Shown here: positions 8,156 to 17,005 of the stretch, in pieces
Numbering within the stretch: position 1 is the stretch's first letter
How the letters are laid out: every line of letters starts with the position of its first letter
Assembly: GCF_016918015.1 (NCBI RefSeq)
Contig: NZ_JAERMK010000012.1
Location: forward strand, 109,462-173,461
DNA length: 64,000 nt
Direction: 5' to 3'
Source of the DNA: Glycomyces sp. YM15
Lineage (GTDB): Bacteria > Actinomycetota > Actinomycetes > Mycobacteriales > Micromonosporaceae
The notes under the pieces: model-generated
The model's database searches: none
Seen by the model: only the letters and a program-made list of their open reading frames with translations
What the model was told of the DNA's origin: nothing
Made by a program: the position numbers and the translations under genes

Positions 8156-8611
8156 TCAGCGTGCGCCTTCGTCGCCCTCGGTCTGCGGCGGCTGCTGCGC
8201 CTCCCGCGACCGCCGCTGCAGATCGTCGAGCCGCGCCTGGCGCTCGTGCCGCAGCCGCTCCAGTCGATGCCGGCGCTCGCGCCGCTCCTCGGGCGACTCG
8301 GTGCCGCCGAGCATCCGCTTCTCGATCCACTCCACGTGCTCGGCGTGCGCGGCCGCGTTGATCGCCCGCACGTCCTGGTAGGTGCCCCGCAGCGACTCCA
8401 TCCGCTTGAGCGCGTCGTGGCACTGCGCCAGCAGGATCTCGATGTCGGCGTTCTCGGCCGGGTCGGCGTCGGCGCGCCGCGCCTCGAGCCAAGCGATGCC
8501 CTCCCGCAGCTTCTCGCGGGCTTTGAGGTTGTGCATCGCCAGGTCCTCGACGAGTCGGTCGGTCGTCTCGAGGAAGCTCAGGTGAGGATCGGGGCGGTCG
8601 TCGGTGCCCAT
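8156..8611 (-). CDS. Conserved hypothetical helical protein
   Basis: 151 aa, no signal peptide or membrane span. Strongly helical and charged: residues 10-70 form amphipathic helices (FLETTDRLVEDLAMHNLKAR), and the C-terminus is rich in Arg/Glu and probably coiled coil. ATG at 8609-8611 chosen because GGAAGGA lies about 10 nt upstream; an earlier in-frame ATG at 8683 has no ribosome-binding site. Monocistronic, divergent from the M50-type gene. I do not recognise the family. Confidence 0.65.
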   Translation of the reverse strand: MGTDDRPDPHLSFLETTDRLVEDLAMHNLKAREKLREGIAWLEARRADADPAENADIEILLAQCHDALKRMESLRGTYQDVRAINAAAHAEHVEWIEKRMLGGTESPEERRERRHRLERLRHERQARLDDLQRRSREAQQPPQTEGDEGAR

Positions 8612-8717
8612 GGGGGCCGTCCTTCCACGAGGAGGTGCCTCTACCCCCTCTACCATACGGGCGCGGCTACGATCATCCTTCACCGCGCGACCGATTCACC
8701 CCGAAGTCTGAGGCCCA

Positions 8718-9449
8718 GTGGAACCCATCGAGACCGTCATCGACACCCTCACCCAGACCCAGGACGCTCCCCCCGTCTGGGTCATGCTCGCCTGCCTGGC
8801 CGCCGCGGCCGCCGCCGTCCTCTACACGCCCGTATGGCGCTGGTCCCGCGGCCTCGTCACCATCGCCCATGAAGGCGGCCATGCGTTCATGGCGGTCCTC
8901 ATGCGCCGCCGCCTCACCGGCATCCGCCTGCACGCCGACACCTCGGGCCTGACGTTCTCGCGCGGCAGGCCCACCGGGTTCGGGGCCGCCATGACCCTCT
9001 TCGCCGGCTACATCGCGCCCGCCGCGCTCGGCCTCCTCGCAGCGGGTCTCACCGGTGCCGGGCGCATCGTCCTGCTCCTGTGGATCACGCTGGGGCTCTT
9101 GGCGGTCATGCTCGTGTTCATCCGCAACTGGTACGGCGCGCTCGCGTTGATCGTCGTCGGCGCAGGCGTTTTCGCGGCCACCTGGTACGGCAATGCGATC
9201 GTGCAGACCGTCGCGGCCTACGTCGGCGCCTGGCTGCTGCTGCTCGGGTCGGTGAAGCCGGTGCTGGAGTTGGGCTCGCGCCGCCGGCGCAGGCGCGGCT
9301 CGGGCCAGTCCGACGCCGACCAGCTCGCCGGGATCACCCCGCTGCCCGCCGGCGGCTGGATCTTCCTGTTCGCCCTCGCGACCATCGCGGCCGCGCTCTG
9401 GGGCACGTACATGCTGCTGCCCGCCGACGAGTGGCTCGCCGCCGCGTAG
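8718..9449 (+). CDS. M50-family membrane metallopeptidase
   Basis: 243 aa, GTG start with GAGG at suitable distance. The zinc motif HEGGH (His51, Glu52, His55) lies in a membrane-associated helix, followed by about five more membrane spans. This matches the short actinobacterial M50 (site-2-protease-like) proteins that consist of the membrane core only. A cytoplasmic loop (about 185-210) is rich in Arg and Ser. Such enzymes cut within the membrane, often to release regulatory factors; no substrate gene is adjacent. The third zinc ligand cannot be assigned with certainty. Confidence 0.8.
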   Translation: MEPIETVIDTLTQTQDAPPVWVMLACLAAAAAAVLYTPVWRWSRGLVTIAHEGGHAFMAVLMRRRLTGIRLHADTSGLTFSRGRPTGFGAAMTLFAGYIAPAALGLLAAGLTGAGRIVLLLWITLGLLAVMLVFIRNWYGALALIVVGAGVFAATWYGNAIVQTVAAYVGAWLLLLGSVKPVLELGSRRRRRRGSGQSDADQLAGITPLPAGGWIFLFALATIAAALWGTYMLLPADEWLAAA

Positions 9450-9479
9450 CGCGGCCTCCCATCAGCGAGCAGCGCCGCT

Positions 9480-12245
9480 TCAGCGCAGGTGCCGCTTGGT
9501 CTTCGCGGTCGGCGCCACCGAGTACGGGTCCTCCGGCCACGGGTGCTTGGGGTAGCGGCCGCGCATCTCCTTGCGCACGTCCCGGTAGGGCCCTTCCCAG
9601 AACGACCTGAGGTCGGCGGTGACCGCGAGCGGACGCCCGGCGGGGCTGAGCAGGTGCAGGACCACCGGCACGCCCGCGACGCGCGGCGTGTCGACGGCGC
9701 CGAACATCTCCTGGAGCTTGACGGCCAGCACCGGGGCCTCCCCGGAGTAGTCGACGCGCGCCTCGCGTCCGGTGGGGACGGTGAGCGACTCGGGTGCGGT
9801 CTCGTCGATGCCGGCCCGCCACGGCAGCAGGTTCCGCAGCGCCTGACCGACCGGGATGCGCTCCACATCGGCTCGACGTCCCGCCCGCGACCACCACGGC
9901 TCCAGCCAGTCCGTGCCGGCCGTGAGCGCCGCGTCGGAGACGTCGGCCCACGGTTCGCCGAGCGCGCGACGGCAGAACGCCATCCGCTCGCGCAGCCGCT
10001 TCGACTCCTCCGACCAGCGGAGCAGGCCGAGGCCTTCGCGGCGCAGCCCTTCGGCGAGCGCCGCCGCCACGAGCGCAGGATCGGCCCGGCGCAGCGGCTC
10101 CGCGGACACCTCGATCGCCCCGAGCGAGCGCACGCGGCGTGCGGCCACGTCCCGGCGCTCGCCGTCCCACTCGACGCGTTCGCTCACGCTGTCGCCCACC
10201 AGCTCGCACGCGAGCTCCCCGTCGATCGGGACGGCGGCGCGGATGAGGGCGGCGGCGCGGCCGGGGGAGCGGTCGGCGTCGGCGATGGCGAGCCACGGGC
10301 TCCCGACGAGCGAGGAGCCCTCCGCGGCGACCGCGCCGGTGCCGGCGACGGTCCGCCACTGCCCGGCGCTCGTCGGCGCGCCCATCCGGTTCGCGTCGGC
10401 TCCTCGGCCGCGGATCGGTGTGAGCGCTACGCCCCCTTGGTGTTTGGCGACGCGCTCAGGGAAGGCCAGGGCGATGACGGTGGCGGCGGCCTCGTCGTCG
10501 CCGACCGCGGAGCGACGCTCTCCCGATCGCGAAGCGGCGCGATGCGCGCGGGCGGTCGGACCATCTGACGCCGCGGTGTCGGTGCCGCCGGCTTTCGCCG
10601 CGGCGTCCGGTTCTCCGTTCGTCGTACTGCTCGCTGTGTTCCGCTCCTCGCGCGCGCTCGACAGCGCGCGCTTCAGGCGTTTGACCTCGGACTCCCACTG
10701 GCGGTCCCGGCTCGCCCGCAGCTGCCGCCATTGCGCGAGGAGGTCGTCGCCTCTGGCGCGCCGGTCGAGGTTGAGGAGCGCGGCGACCTCGGCGGCCTTC
10801 GCCGCTCCGATGCGGTCGGCGCCGTCCACCAGAGCGCGCGCCAGCCGCGGCGGGACGCCCATCCGGGCCAGGTGCCGGCCCCGTGGGGTCGCGATGCCGT
10901 CGGTGTCGATGGCGCCCAAGGCGCGCAGCGTCGCCTCGGCCGCTTCGAGGGCGCCCGTGGGCGGGGGACCGGGCATCGCCAGCTCCTCGACCGGGGTGCC
11001 CCAGCAGGCGGCCTGGAGGCGGAACGCGGTGAGGTCGGAGCAGGCGATGTCCGGGGCGGGCTGGGCGGCGCGGCGGGTGTGCTCGGCTTCGCTCCAGCAC
11101 CGCCAGACCGCGCCGGGCCCTTCGCGCCCCGCGCGGCCCGCGCGCTGGTCGGCTGCGGCGCGGGAGGCGTATGCCGTGGTCAGGCCCGGCAGGCCGCGCG
11201 CGTGGTCGACGAGGGGCCTGCGAGCGAGTCCGGCGTCGACGACGATGCGCACGCCGGGCACGGTGAGGCTGGATTCGGCGATGTCGGTGGCCAGGATGAT
11301 CCGGCGGCGCTCGCCGATGCGCTCTGCGGATTCACGGCTCGCAAGTGTCGCCGAGAGGGCGCGGTCCTGGTCGGCCGACGAAACCGAGCCATGCAATTGA
11401 TATATATCGACACCGAGGTTTTCACTTGTCAAGTGCGCCAACCGCTCGGCGACGCGACGGATCTCGGCGGCGCCGGGGAGGAAGACCAGGAGATCGCCGT
11501 CGTCGGTGTCGACGGCCCGTTCGACGGTGTGGGCGACATGGGCGAGGAATCTCGGGTCGACGCGCATCCCGTCAGGGGCGCTGACGCGCTCCCTCGGCGG
11601 TGCCCAGTGCATCTCGACCGGATAGCGCATCGGTTCGGAGCTCACCGAGGGAGCGGGGGCGTGCTCGGTGCCGATGAGCGCGGTCCAGAGACCGACGTCG
11701 GCGGTGGCGGAGGCGGCGACCAGGCCGAGCTCGGGGCGGAGGATCTGGCGGGTCTCGGTGAGGAACGCGACCGCGGTGTCCGTCTCGAGGTGTCGCTCGT
11801 GGCATTCGTCGAGCATGACGAGGTCGACGCCGGGGAGTTCGGGGTCGGCGATGAGCCGGTTGAGGAGGACCCCGGTCGTCACGACCTCGACGCGGGTCGC
11901 GGCGGACCGGCGGGCCTCGCCCCGGATCTGGTAGCCGACCCGCCCGCCGACCTGCTCGCCGAGGATCGCGGCCATGCGCGTGGCGGCAGCCCGGGTGGCG
12001 AGGCGCCGCGGCTCGGCCACCAGGACGCGGCGCTGTGGCATATCACGTGTCACACGTGACGCGGCGGTTCCGTCGGGAGCGTTCGCTCCCTGGATGAGGC
12101 CCGCGAGGGCCAGCGGCGCGAGCGTGGTCTTGCCGGTGCCGGGCGGCGCGACGAGCACCGCGGTCCCGGTGCGCGCTACGGCCTCCAGGAGCGCGGGGAG
12201 GGCTTCGCGGATCGGCAGTTCGGGCAGCGCGGGCGGTTGCGGCAT
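9480..12245 (-). CDS. hrpB: ATP-dependent helicase HrpB
   Basis: DEAH/DExH-box helicase of the HrpB type, about 921 aa (usual size near 820-850). Walker A PPGTGKTT at about 34-41, DECH box at 146-149, SATAD motif III, then helicase C, the HA2-like helical region and the HrpB C-terminal domain. Two insertions explain the extra length: GANAPDGTAASRVTRDMP (about 53-70), between motif I and the VAEPRRLATR motif, and an Ala/Ser/Thr-rich stretch of roughly 70 residues near 520-600. Start uncertain: ATG at 12245 (MPQPPALPELPIREALP) fits homologues; 12254 is also possible. Role unclear, probably RNA metabolism. Confidence 0.9.
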   Translation of the reverse strand: MPQPPALPELPIREALPALLEAVARTGTAVLVAPPGTGKTTLAPLALAGLIQGANAPDGTAASRVTRDMPQRRVLVAEPRRLATRAAATRMAAILGEQVGGRVGYQIRGEARRSAATRVEVVTTGVLLNRLIADPELPGVDLVMLDECHERHLETDTAVAFLTETRQILRPELGLVAASATADVGLWTALIGTEHAPAPSVSSEPMRYPVEMHWAPPRERVSAPDGMRVDPRFLAHVAHTVERAVDTDDGDLLVFLPGAAEIRRVAERLAHLTSENLGVDIYQLHGSVSSADQDRALSATLASRESAERIGERRRIILATDIAESSLTVPGVRIVVDAGLARRPLVDHARGLPGLTTAYASRAAADQRAGRAGREGPGAVWRCWSEAEHTRRAAQPAPDIACSDLTAFRLQAACWGTPVEELAMPGPPPTGALEAAEATLRALGAIDTDGIATPRGRHLARMGVPPRLARALVDGADRIGAAKAAEVAALLNLDRRARGDDLLAQWRQLRASRDRQWESEVKRLKRALSSAREERNTASSTTNGEPDAAAKAGGTDTAASDGPTARAHRAASRSGERRSAVGDDEAAATVIALAFPERVAKHQGGVALTPIRGRGADANRMGAPTSAGQWRTVAGTGAVAAEGSSLVGSPWLAIADADRSPGRAAALIRAAVPIDGELACELVGDSVSERVEWDGERRDVAARRVRSLGAIEVSAEPLRRADPALVAAALAEGLRREGLGLLRWSEESKRLRERMAFCRRALGEPWADVSDAALTAGTDWLEPWWSRAGRRADVERIPVGQALRNLLPWRAGIDETAPESLTVPTGREARVDYSGEAPVLAVKLQEMFGAVDTPRVAGVPVVLHLLSPAGRPLAVTADLRSFWEGPYRDVRKEMRGRYPKHPWPEDPYSVAPTAKTKRHLR
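12035..12046 (-). repeat. GTG-TATG-CAC motif copy inside hrpB
   Basis: On the minus strand GTGATATGCCAC, preceded by TCACGTGTGACAC and followed by AGCGCCG. It encodes part of the extra VTRDMPQR segment in HrpB. It is almost the same as the intergenic copy at 14476-14487. Confidence 0.35.
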
Positions 12246-12461
12246 GCCGACCATTCTCGCCGAGGCCCGGCGGGTGCGGCGACCGGACGAGGCGCGGGTG
12301 CGCTCAGGGCACAACGTGAGCGGCGGTTCCCGGCAAAACGGGCGTTCGCAGGCACCCCCCCCGAATCAACGATGCCCGGCGGGTATGACCTATCGGCGGA
12401 GGCGCTGGCCCCTACGAGGCGCCTCCGGCCCCCGCGGCCGGGCGCGTCCGATCGCAAGCGC

Positions 12462-12537
12462 CCCGAGCCAAGAGCGGTCGCCGGGTACGACCTCGTGGTC
12501 GGGCCCATGCGCGGACGGCAACCGCTCGGGGCTCGGG
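12462..12537. other. Long inverted repeat with inner hairpin in the hrpB-kinase gap
   Basis: Arms 12462-12482 and 12517-12537 match at 18 of 21 positions. The loop itself folds (CGACC-TCGT-GGTCG). It lies in the roughly 510-bp gap 12255-12765, for which I find no convincing gene on either strand. Possible roles: terminator of the kinase transcript, attenuator or structured RNA leading into hrpB, or a degenerate mobile repeat. Confidence 0.5.
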
Positions 12538-12765
12538 CTCTGCGATGACGGCACGGCCGGATGCGTCGGCCGGGCGCAGCCGGGCTCTCGGATGCGGACG
12601 GCAGTTCGGCGGGCCTCGGCCCGGCCCGTGGGGCGGACGACGGCGCGGCTCAGCACGGCCGGGCATCCGGTCCGTGACGCAGCCACCCGGCGCAATGCAC
12701 CGATGCCGGGGCCGGCATCGCGGGTTCGGCTGCGGGCCATGGTGACGCGGTGCGTCCGGTCGGGT

Positions 12766-14352
12766 TCACTCGCTGAGGTCGCCCTCCGGGCAGGAATCGT
12801 CGTTGGCGACGTACTCGAGCGTGATCGGCGTGTCGTAGCCGATCTCGGCACCGCTCTCGGGGCTCTGGTAGAGGACCTCGCAGGTGTCGTGCTCGGTGCT
12901 CTCGGGCTCCGTCGTCATCGAGTGGGCCGCCGTGAACCCCTGGCTTTCGAGATCTTCGAGGGCGTCGGTGACGTTCCATCCGGTGTAGTCGTCGATCTCG
13001 ACGAGCTGGGACTCCTCCTCGGCGTTGTCGTCCTCGGAGTGGTCCTCTTCATTGCCGCCGTTGTCGTCCGAGTTGTCCTCTTCGGAGTCGCCGCCCGACT
13101 CGTCGCGGGTCTCCTCGGCGGCCTCGGTGGCCTCCTCGGTCGCCTGGGCCTGCTGGGTGGCGCCGGTGTCCTCGCCCCCGGCCAAGTCGTTCTCGTCGGA
13201 CTTGTCCCACGGCTTCAAGAGGAACAAAGCGACGATGATCACCGCGATGCCCGCCACGACCACCAGGATCGGTCCCGTGGGATTCCGCTTGGGCTGCTCG
13301 GCCTCGCGCGGGGGCGGCAGCGGGCGTTCAGGGGCGCCGCCGGTCCTGTACTGGCCGGTGCCGGGCGAGCCGTACTCATCGTGCTGCACCGGTTGCACCG
13401 ACGTGTGGGCGGGCGCGACGCCTGCGGCCATCGCCGGCGCCATGCCCGGGGTCATCACCTGGGTGGACTGCGGCGACTGGCCGGACTGGTACGGGCTCGG
13501 CGCGGGCGCGAGGATCGTCGTGGTGCCGCCGCCCATGCCGCCGGCCTTGCACACCTGCGCGAGCTCGGCCGCCGAGGCGAAGCGCTGGCGCGGGTCCTTC
13601 GCCAGACAGCGCATGACGGTCTGCGCGACCGGGCCCGGGACGTCCGGAGGGAGCGGGCCGGGCCGGCCGGTGAGGTGGCCGGCGATCGCGGCGGTCGGCT
13701 CGTTGCCCGCGAACGGGGGGCGTCCGGCGAGGCATTCGTAGGCGACGATGCCCAGCGAGTAGAGGTCGGTCGCGCCGGTCAACTGCGCGCCCTGGAGTTG
13801 CTCGGGGGAGGCGTAGGCGAGGGTGCCCATGACGGTGCCGGTCTCGGTCAGCCCCGCGCCGCCCTTGGCGGCGGCGATGCCGAAGTCGACGATCTTGACG
13901 CTGCCGTCCGAGTCGACCAGCAGGTTTCCCGGCTTGATGTCGCGGTGGATGATGTGGGCCTGGTGGGCGACGTCGAGAGCCTCGGCCGCCGACGCCATGA
14001 TCTTCAGCGTCTCGTTGGGGGACAGGCGGCCCCGCTGACGCAGGACGTTGTCGAGCGCCTGACCGCGCACGAGCTCCATGATGAGGTAGGAGACGAGCCC
14101 TTCGGGGGCCTGCTCCTCGCCGTAGTCGTAGAGGCTGACGATCCCGGGGGACTGCAGCTGGGCGACGGCCTGCGCCTCCTGGTGGAAGCGGGCGCGGAAC
14201 CGGTCGTTGCCGGACAGTCCTGAATGGAGGAGTTTGACGGCGACGGTGCGGTTGAGCCGGGTGTCGGTCCCGCGCCACACCGCGCCCATGCCGCCCGCGG
14301 CCAGACGCTGTTCTAGGCGGTATCGGCCAGCGATCAGGTTCCCGGGTTCCAC
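12766..14352 (-). CDS. Membrane Ser/Thr protein kinase with PASTA domain (PknB-like)
   Basis: 528 aa, GTG start. Kinase domain 10-270: Gly-rich loop AAGGMGAV, Lys40, catalytic HRDIKPGN with Asp138, DFG 156-158, and activation segment GTLAYASPEQ. A Pro/Gln/Gly linker (about 290-360) precedes one membrane span (about 366-385). Then follows a very acidic low-complexity stretch (about 395-447) and a single PASTA-like repeat (about 448-525) with Cys residues at both ends. PASTA domains sense cell-wall fragments; most PknB proteins have three or four, so one is unusual. It stands alone, not next to cell-division genes, so a housekeeping PknB role is unlikely. Confidence 0.92.
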   Translation of the reverse strand: MEPGNLIAGRYRLEQRLAAGGMGAVWRGTDTRLNRTVAVKLLHSGLSGNDRFRARFHQEAQAVAQLQSPGIVSLYDYGEEQAPEGLVSYLIMELVRGQALDNVLRQRGRLSPNETLKIMASAAEALDVAHQAHIIHRDIKPGNLLVDSDGSVKIVDFGIAAAKGGAGLTETGTVMGTLAYASPEQLQGAQLTGATDLYSLGIVAYECLAGRPPFAGNEPTAAIAGHLTGRPGPLPPDVPGPVAQTVMRCLAKDPRQRFASAAELAQVCKAGGMGGGTTTILAPAPSPYQSGQSPQSTQVMTPGMAPAMAAGVAPAHTSVQPVQHDEYGSPGTGQYRTGGAPERPLPPPREAEQPKRNPTGPILVVVAGIAVIIVALFLLKPWDKSDENDLAGGEDTGATQQAQATEEATEAAEETRDESGGDSEEDNSDDNGGNEEDHSEDDNAEEESQLVEIDDYTGWNVTDALEDLESQGFTAAHSMTTEPESTEHDTCEVLYQSPESGAEIGYDTPITLEYVANDDSCPEGDLSE

Positions 14353-14475
14353 CCTCGGCCTCGCTTCTGATTCGGGGAGCAGGGGACGTGGGAGAGCTTA
14401 GTCGGGAGGCGCGAGCCCGCCCGAGGGCGTCCGGTCGCTGCCCGTGCCGATCGGCAGGGGTCCAACGTGTGACAG

Positions 14476-14487
14476 GTGATATGGCAC
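14476..14487. repeat. GTG-TATG-CAC motif, intergenic copy
   Basis: GTGATATGGCAC, preceded by ACGTGTGACAG and followed by TGCGCCG, in the 237-bp gap between msrB and the kinase. The 28-nt context is nearly the same as that inside hrpB (12035-12046, opposite strand). Apart from this I see only the kinase promoter in the gap (possible -10 TAAGCT). Confidence 0.35.
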
Positions 14488-14589
14488 TGCGCCGAGCGGC
14501 CGCGGAGTCGGTCAGCCGCGAATGATCCAGTACGCGTCGCGGTCGTCGAAGGCGGTCGGTTCGATGCCGATCGCGATCGGCCGAAGCGC

Positions 14590-15000
14590 CTACGTCGCGT
14601 CGTCGGCCGGTTCCAGGGTCAGGCTGATCGAGTTGATGCAGAAGCGGGCGTCGTCGGGGTTGTCCCAGCCTTCGCCGTAGAAGACGTGGCCCAGGTGCGA
14701 ATCGCAGTTGGCGCAGCGCACCTCGGTGCGGCGCATGCCGAGGCTGTCGTCCTCGAGGAGCCGCACCCGGTCCCCGGCCATCGGCGTCCAGAACGAGGGC
14801 CAGCCGCACCGGGAGTCGAACTTGGTGTCCGACGCGAACAGCTCGGCCCCGCACGCGCGGCACCGGTAGACGCCCCGGCGCTTCTCGTCCACGTACTCGC
14901 CCGTCCACGGCGCCTCGGTGCCGCCTTGGCGCAGCACCTTGTACTCGTCGCGGCTGAGCTGCTCGCGCCACTGCGCGTCGGTCTTGCGGTCCTCGGCCAT
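14590..15000 (-). CDS. msrB: Peptide-methionine (R)-S-oxide reductase
   Basis: 136 aa, full length. Reduces methionine-R-sulfoxide in proteins. Zinc-binding pairs Cys47/Cys50 and Cys96/Cys99 (CRAC, CANC), family motif RCGWPSFW, and catalytic Cys121 in RFCINS. Cys65 is the likely resolving cysteine. Starts with ATG at 14998-15000. Single gene; cytoplasmic oxidative-stress repair. No msrA is in the window. Confidence 0.97.
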   Translation of the reverse strand: MAEDRKTDAQWREQLSRDEYKVLRQGGTEAPWTGEYVDEKRRGVYRCRACGAELFASDTKFDSRCGWPSFWTPMAGDRVRLLEDDSLGMRRTEVRCANCDSHLGHVFYGEGWDNPDDARFCINSISLTLEPADDAT

Positions 15001-15166
15001 GACTCAAGTGTAGGAGCCGGAGCGCGAACCGTCTCGCCCTGACCGGGTGCGCCGACCTCCTCGGGGCCCGGGGCCGGGAACCCGAGCCGCCCACGGCGGC
15101 GGGCGCCTAGCACCACCGCCGCGGCCCGGAGGAGCCCGAGCCCGCGCCGCCCCTCCGGCGGGCCGC

Positions 15167-15172
15167 TAGGAT
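15167..15172 (+). promoter_or_regulatory. -10 box for a leaderless lactonase transcript
   Basis: TAGGAT ends 7 nt before the ATG at 15180, so transcription should begin at or next to the start codon. There is no Shine-Dalgarno sequence. Confidence 0.6.
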
Positions 15173-15179
15173 CGGGCCC

Positions 15180-16208
15180 ATGCGGTACCTCCTTGGCGAC
15201 TACACCACTGAAGGCGGCCCGGGCCTCGTCGTGGCCGGACCCGACGGACTCGGCGCGGCCGCGGCGGTGGTCAACCCGTCGTGGGTCCACGTCGGCCCCG
15301 AAGCGGTCTACACCCTCACCGAGACCGAGCCCGGCTTCGCCGCGGCCTGGCGGCTCGGCGAGGACTTCACACTCGACCGGGCGGGCCAGGGCCAGTCCAC
15401 CGGCGGCAACAACCCCTGCCACGCCACTGTGGATCCGAGTGGGCGCTGGCTGCTGGTCGCGAACTACGGTGGCGGCGACGGGAACGGCGCCTCGGTCGCG
15501 GTCCTGCCGATCGGGGAGGGCGGGACGCTCGGGGAGGCCGCGGACGTCTTCAAGCTCTCCGGGTCGGGCCCCGACGCGGAACGCCAGGCCGGGCCGCATG
15601 CGCACCAGGTGGTATGTCACATGGGACGGGTGCTGGCCGTGGATCTGGGCTCTGACCGCATCCACGCGTTCGACCTCGGCGAGGACGGCAAGCTCATCCC
15701 CGCCGCGACCACGCAGCTCGACCCCGGCTTCGGCCCGCGCCACCTCGCGTTCCTCGGGGATCGCGCGGTCGTCGTGGGGGAGTTGGCGAACGCGGTCGCT
15801 GTCGGGTCCTTCGACGAGCGCGCGGGCACCTTCTCATTCCGCACCCCGGTGCCCCTGCCCGGCGGCGGGGTCGCCGACTTCGCGGCCCTGCCCGACATCG
15901 GGATCGAAGAGGACGCGCCGCAGCCGCTCCCGGCGGCGGTGGTCGCCGACGCCGAGCGCGGCCTGGTGTACGTCACGGTGCGCGGCACCGACCAGGTCGC
16001 GGTGATCGACCCGGCCGACGGGGCGCTCGTACGCACGGTGCCGACCGGTGCCGCCTGGCCGCGCGACGCCGTGCTCACCGCCGACGGGACGCTGCTGGTG
16101 GCCTGCCAGCACTCGGGCGTCGTCAACCGTGTCGACCCGTCGGGCGCGGCCGAGCCCGTCACCGAGTGGACCGTCCCGGGCGTCACCTGCGTGGCCCCGC
16201 TCACATAA
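15180..16208 (+). CDS. Lactonase-fold beta-propeller protein (6-phosphogluconolactonase-like)
   Basis: 342 aa seven-bladed propeller of the YbhE/Pgl type, cytoplasmic (no signal peptide). Recognisable pieces: NNPCHATVDPSGRWLLVANYGGG, the PHAHQVV segment with metal- or substrate-binding His, FGPRHLAF, and the repeated YVTVRGTDQVAVID blade motif. Likely reaction is hydrolysis of 6-phosphogluconolactone or another lactone; members of this fold have diverse substrates. Single gene, predicted leaderless. A GTG-TATG-CAC motif (15610-15621) falls in codons for QVVCHM. Confidence 0.82.
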   Translation: MRYLLGDYTTEGGPGLVVAGPDGLGAAAAVVNPSWVHVGPEAVYTLTETEPGFAAAWRLGEDFTLDRAGQGQSTGGNNPCHATVDPSGRWLLVANYGGGDGNGASVAVLPIGEGGTLGEAADVFKLSGSGPDAERQAGPHAHQVVCHMGRVLAVDLGSDRIHAFDLGEDGKLIPAATTQLDPGFGPRHLAFLGDRAVVVGELANAVAVGSFDERAGTFSFRTPVPLPGGGVADFAALPDIGIEEDAPQPLPAAVVADAERGLVYVTVRGTDQVAVIDPADGALVRTVPTGAAWPRDAVLTADGTLLVACQHSGVVNRVDPSGAAEPVTEWTVPGVTCVAPLT

Positions 16209-16261
16209 AACGTTCCCACCAGGAAACTTTGCGCCTCCTGCAAAATTTCTTCATTTGCATC

Positions 16262-16294
16262 TTGTGAACATGAGTAACCTCTACTAAGGTTGCT
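16262..16294 (+). promoter_or_regulatory. Promoter and autoregulatory operator of the TetR gene
   Basis: TTGTGA (16262-16267), 17-nt spacer, TAAGGT (16285-16290), then 7 nt to the ATG: a leaderless promoter. An inverted repeat, AGTAACCT (16273-16280) and AAGGTTGCT (16286-16294), overlaps spacer and -10 box, which is ideal for self-repression by the TetR protein. Confidence 0.65.
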
Positions 16295-16297
16295 CTC

Positions 16298-16915
16298 ATG
16301 GCCGACCAGTCCGGACTCCGCGAACGCAAGAAGGCCGCCACCAAGGCGGCCCTCTCCGCGGCGACCTTCCGACTCGCGATCGCGAAGGAAGGCATCGGGA
16401 ACGTCACGGCCGACGAGATCGCCGCCGAAGCCGGCGTCTCGACCCGCACCTTCCACAACTACTTCCCCTCCAAGGAAGCCGCGCTCCTCCACGACTTCAA
16501 CGAGACCACCAACGCACTCCTCGCCGACCTGCGCGAGCGGGCCGAGACCCAGCCGATCTGGGACGCGATCCGCGACGCCAGCATCGAAATGCACCTCGAC
16601 GAGAAGTTCGACCTCGAGACGATGCGCTGCCGCGAGCAGCTGATCCACAACTCGCCCTCGCTCATCAAAGAGCAGTCGGGTCAGTTCATGGAGTTGTTCT
16701 CCGAGGCGATCGGCATCGTCGCGGAGGCCACCGGCACCGCCACCACCGACCTCTACCCGCGCCTCGTGCTCGGCGCCGCCCTGGTCTGCATCAAGACCAC
16801 CACCGAGCACTGGCTCGCCGAACCCGGGGACCGCACCCTCCCCGAGGCGATCGCCGAGGGCTTCGCCGTCCTCGAACGCGGCATCACCCAGCCGCCCTCC
16901 TTGCCCGGGAATTGA
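16298..16915 (+). CDS. TetR-family regulator of the adjacent MMPL exporter
   Basis: 205 aa. N-terminal helix-turn-helix (about 10-58: ITADEIAAEAGVSTRTFHNYF-like sequence NVTADEIAAEAGVSTRTF) and an all-helical ligand domain. It is followed after 178 bp by the MMPL transporter gene on the same strand, a common regulator-exporter pair. A GC-rich inverted repeat (17006-17065) lies in the gap. Predicted leaderless and autoregulated through the repeat in its own promoter. The ligand is unknown; hydrophobic compounds or lipids are typical for MMPL-linked TetR proteins. Confidence 0.92.
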   Translation: MADQSGLRERKKAATKAALSAATFRLAIAKEGIGNVTADEIAAEAGVSTRTFHNYFPSKEAALLHDFNETTNALLADLRERAETQPIWDAIRDASIEMHLDEKFDLETMRCREQLIHNSPSLIKEQSGQFMELFSEAIGIVAEATGTATTDLYPRLVLGAALVCIKTTTEHWLAEPGDRTLPEAIAEGFAVLERGITQPPSLPGN

Positions 16916-17005
16916 AACCGCCCGTGAGCCAAGACCACAACTGAACAGCATGAATCCAGGAAACCCACCGCCGGCGACACCGTCGGCGAACACCACCCGA
17001 GCCGA

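Noticed and set aside
11390..11430. TGATATATATCG stretch in hrpB resembling the end of the DUF2264 gene (22,361-22,385)
   Set aside because: Both are ordinary codons (VDIYQ and LIYIG) of conserved protein segments; similarity stops after about 12 bases.
11974..14223. 749-codon plus-strand frame over the kinase and hrpB start
   Set aside because: Antisense to two well supported genes; no recognisable domain, and it fills a gap only by chance.
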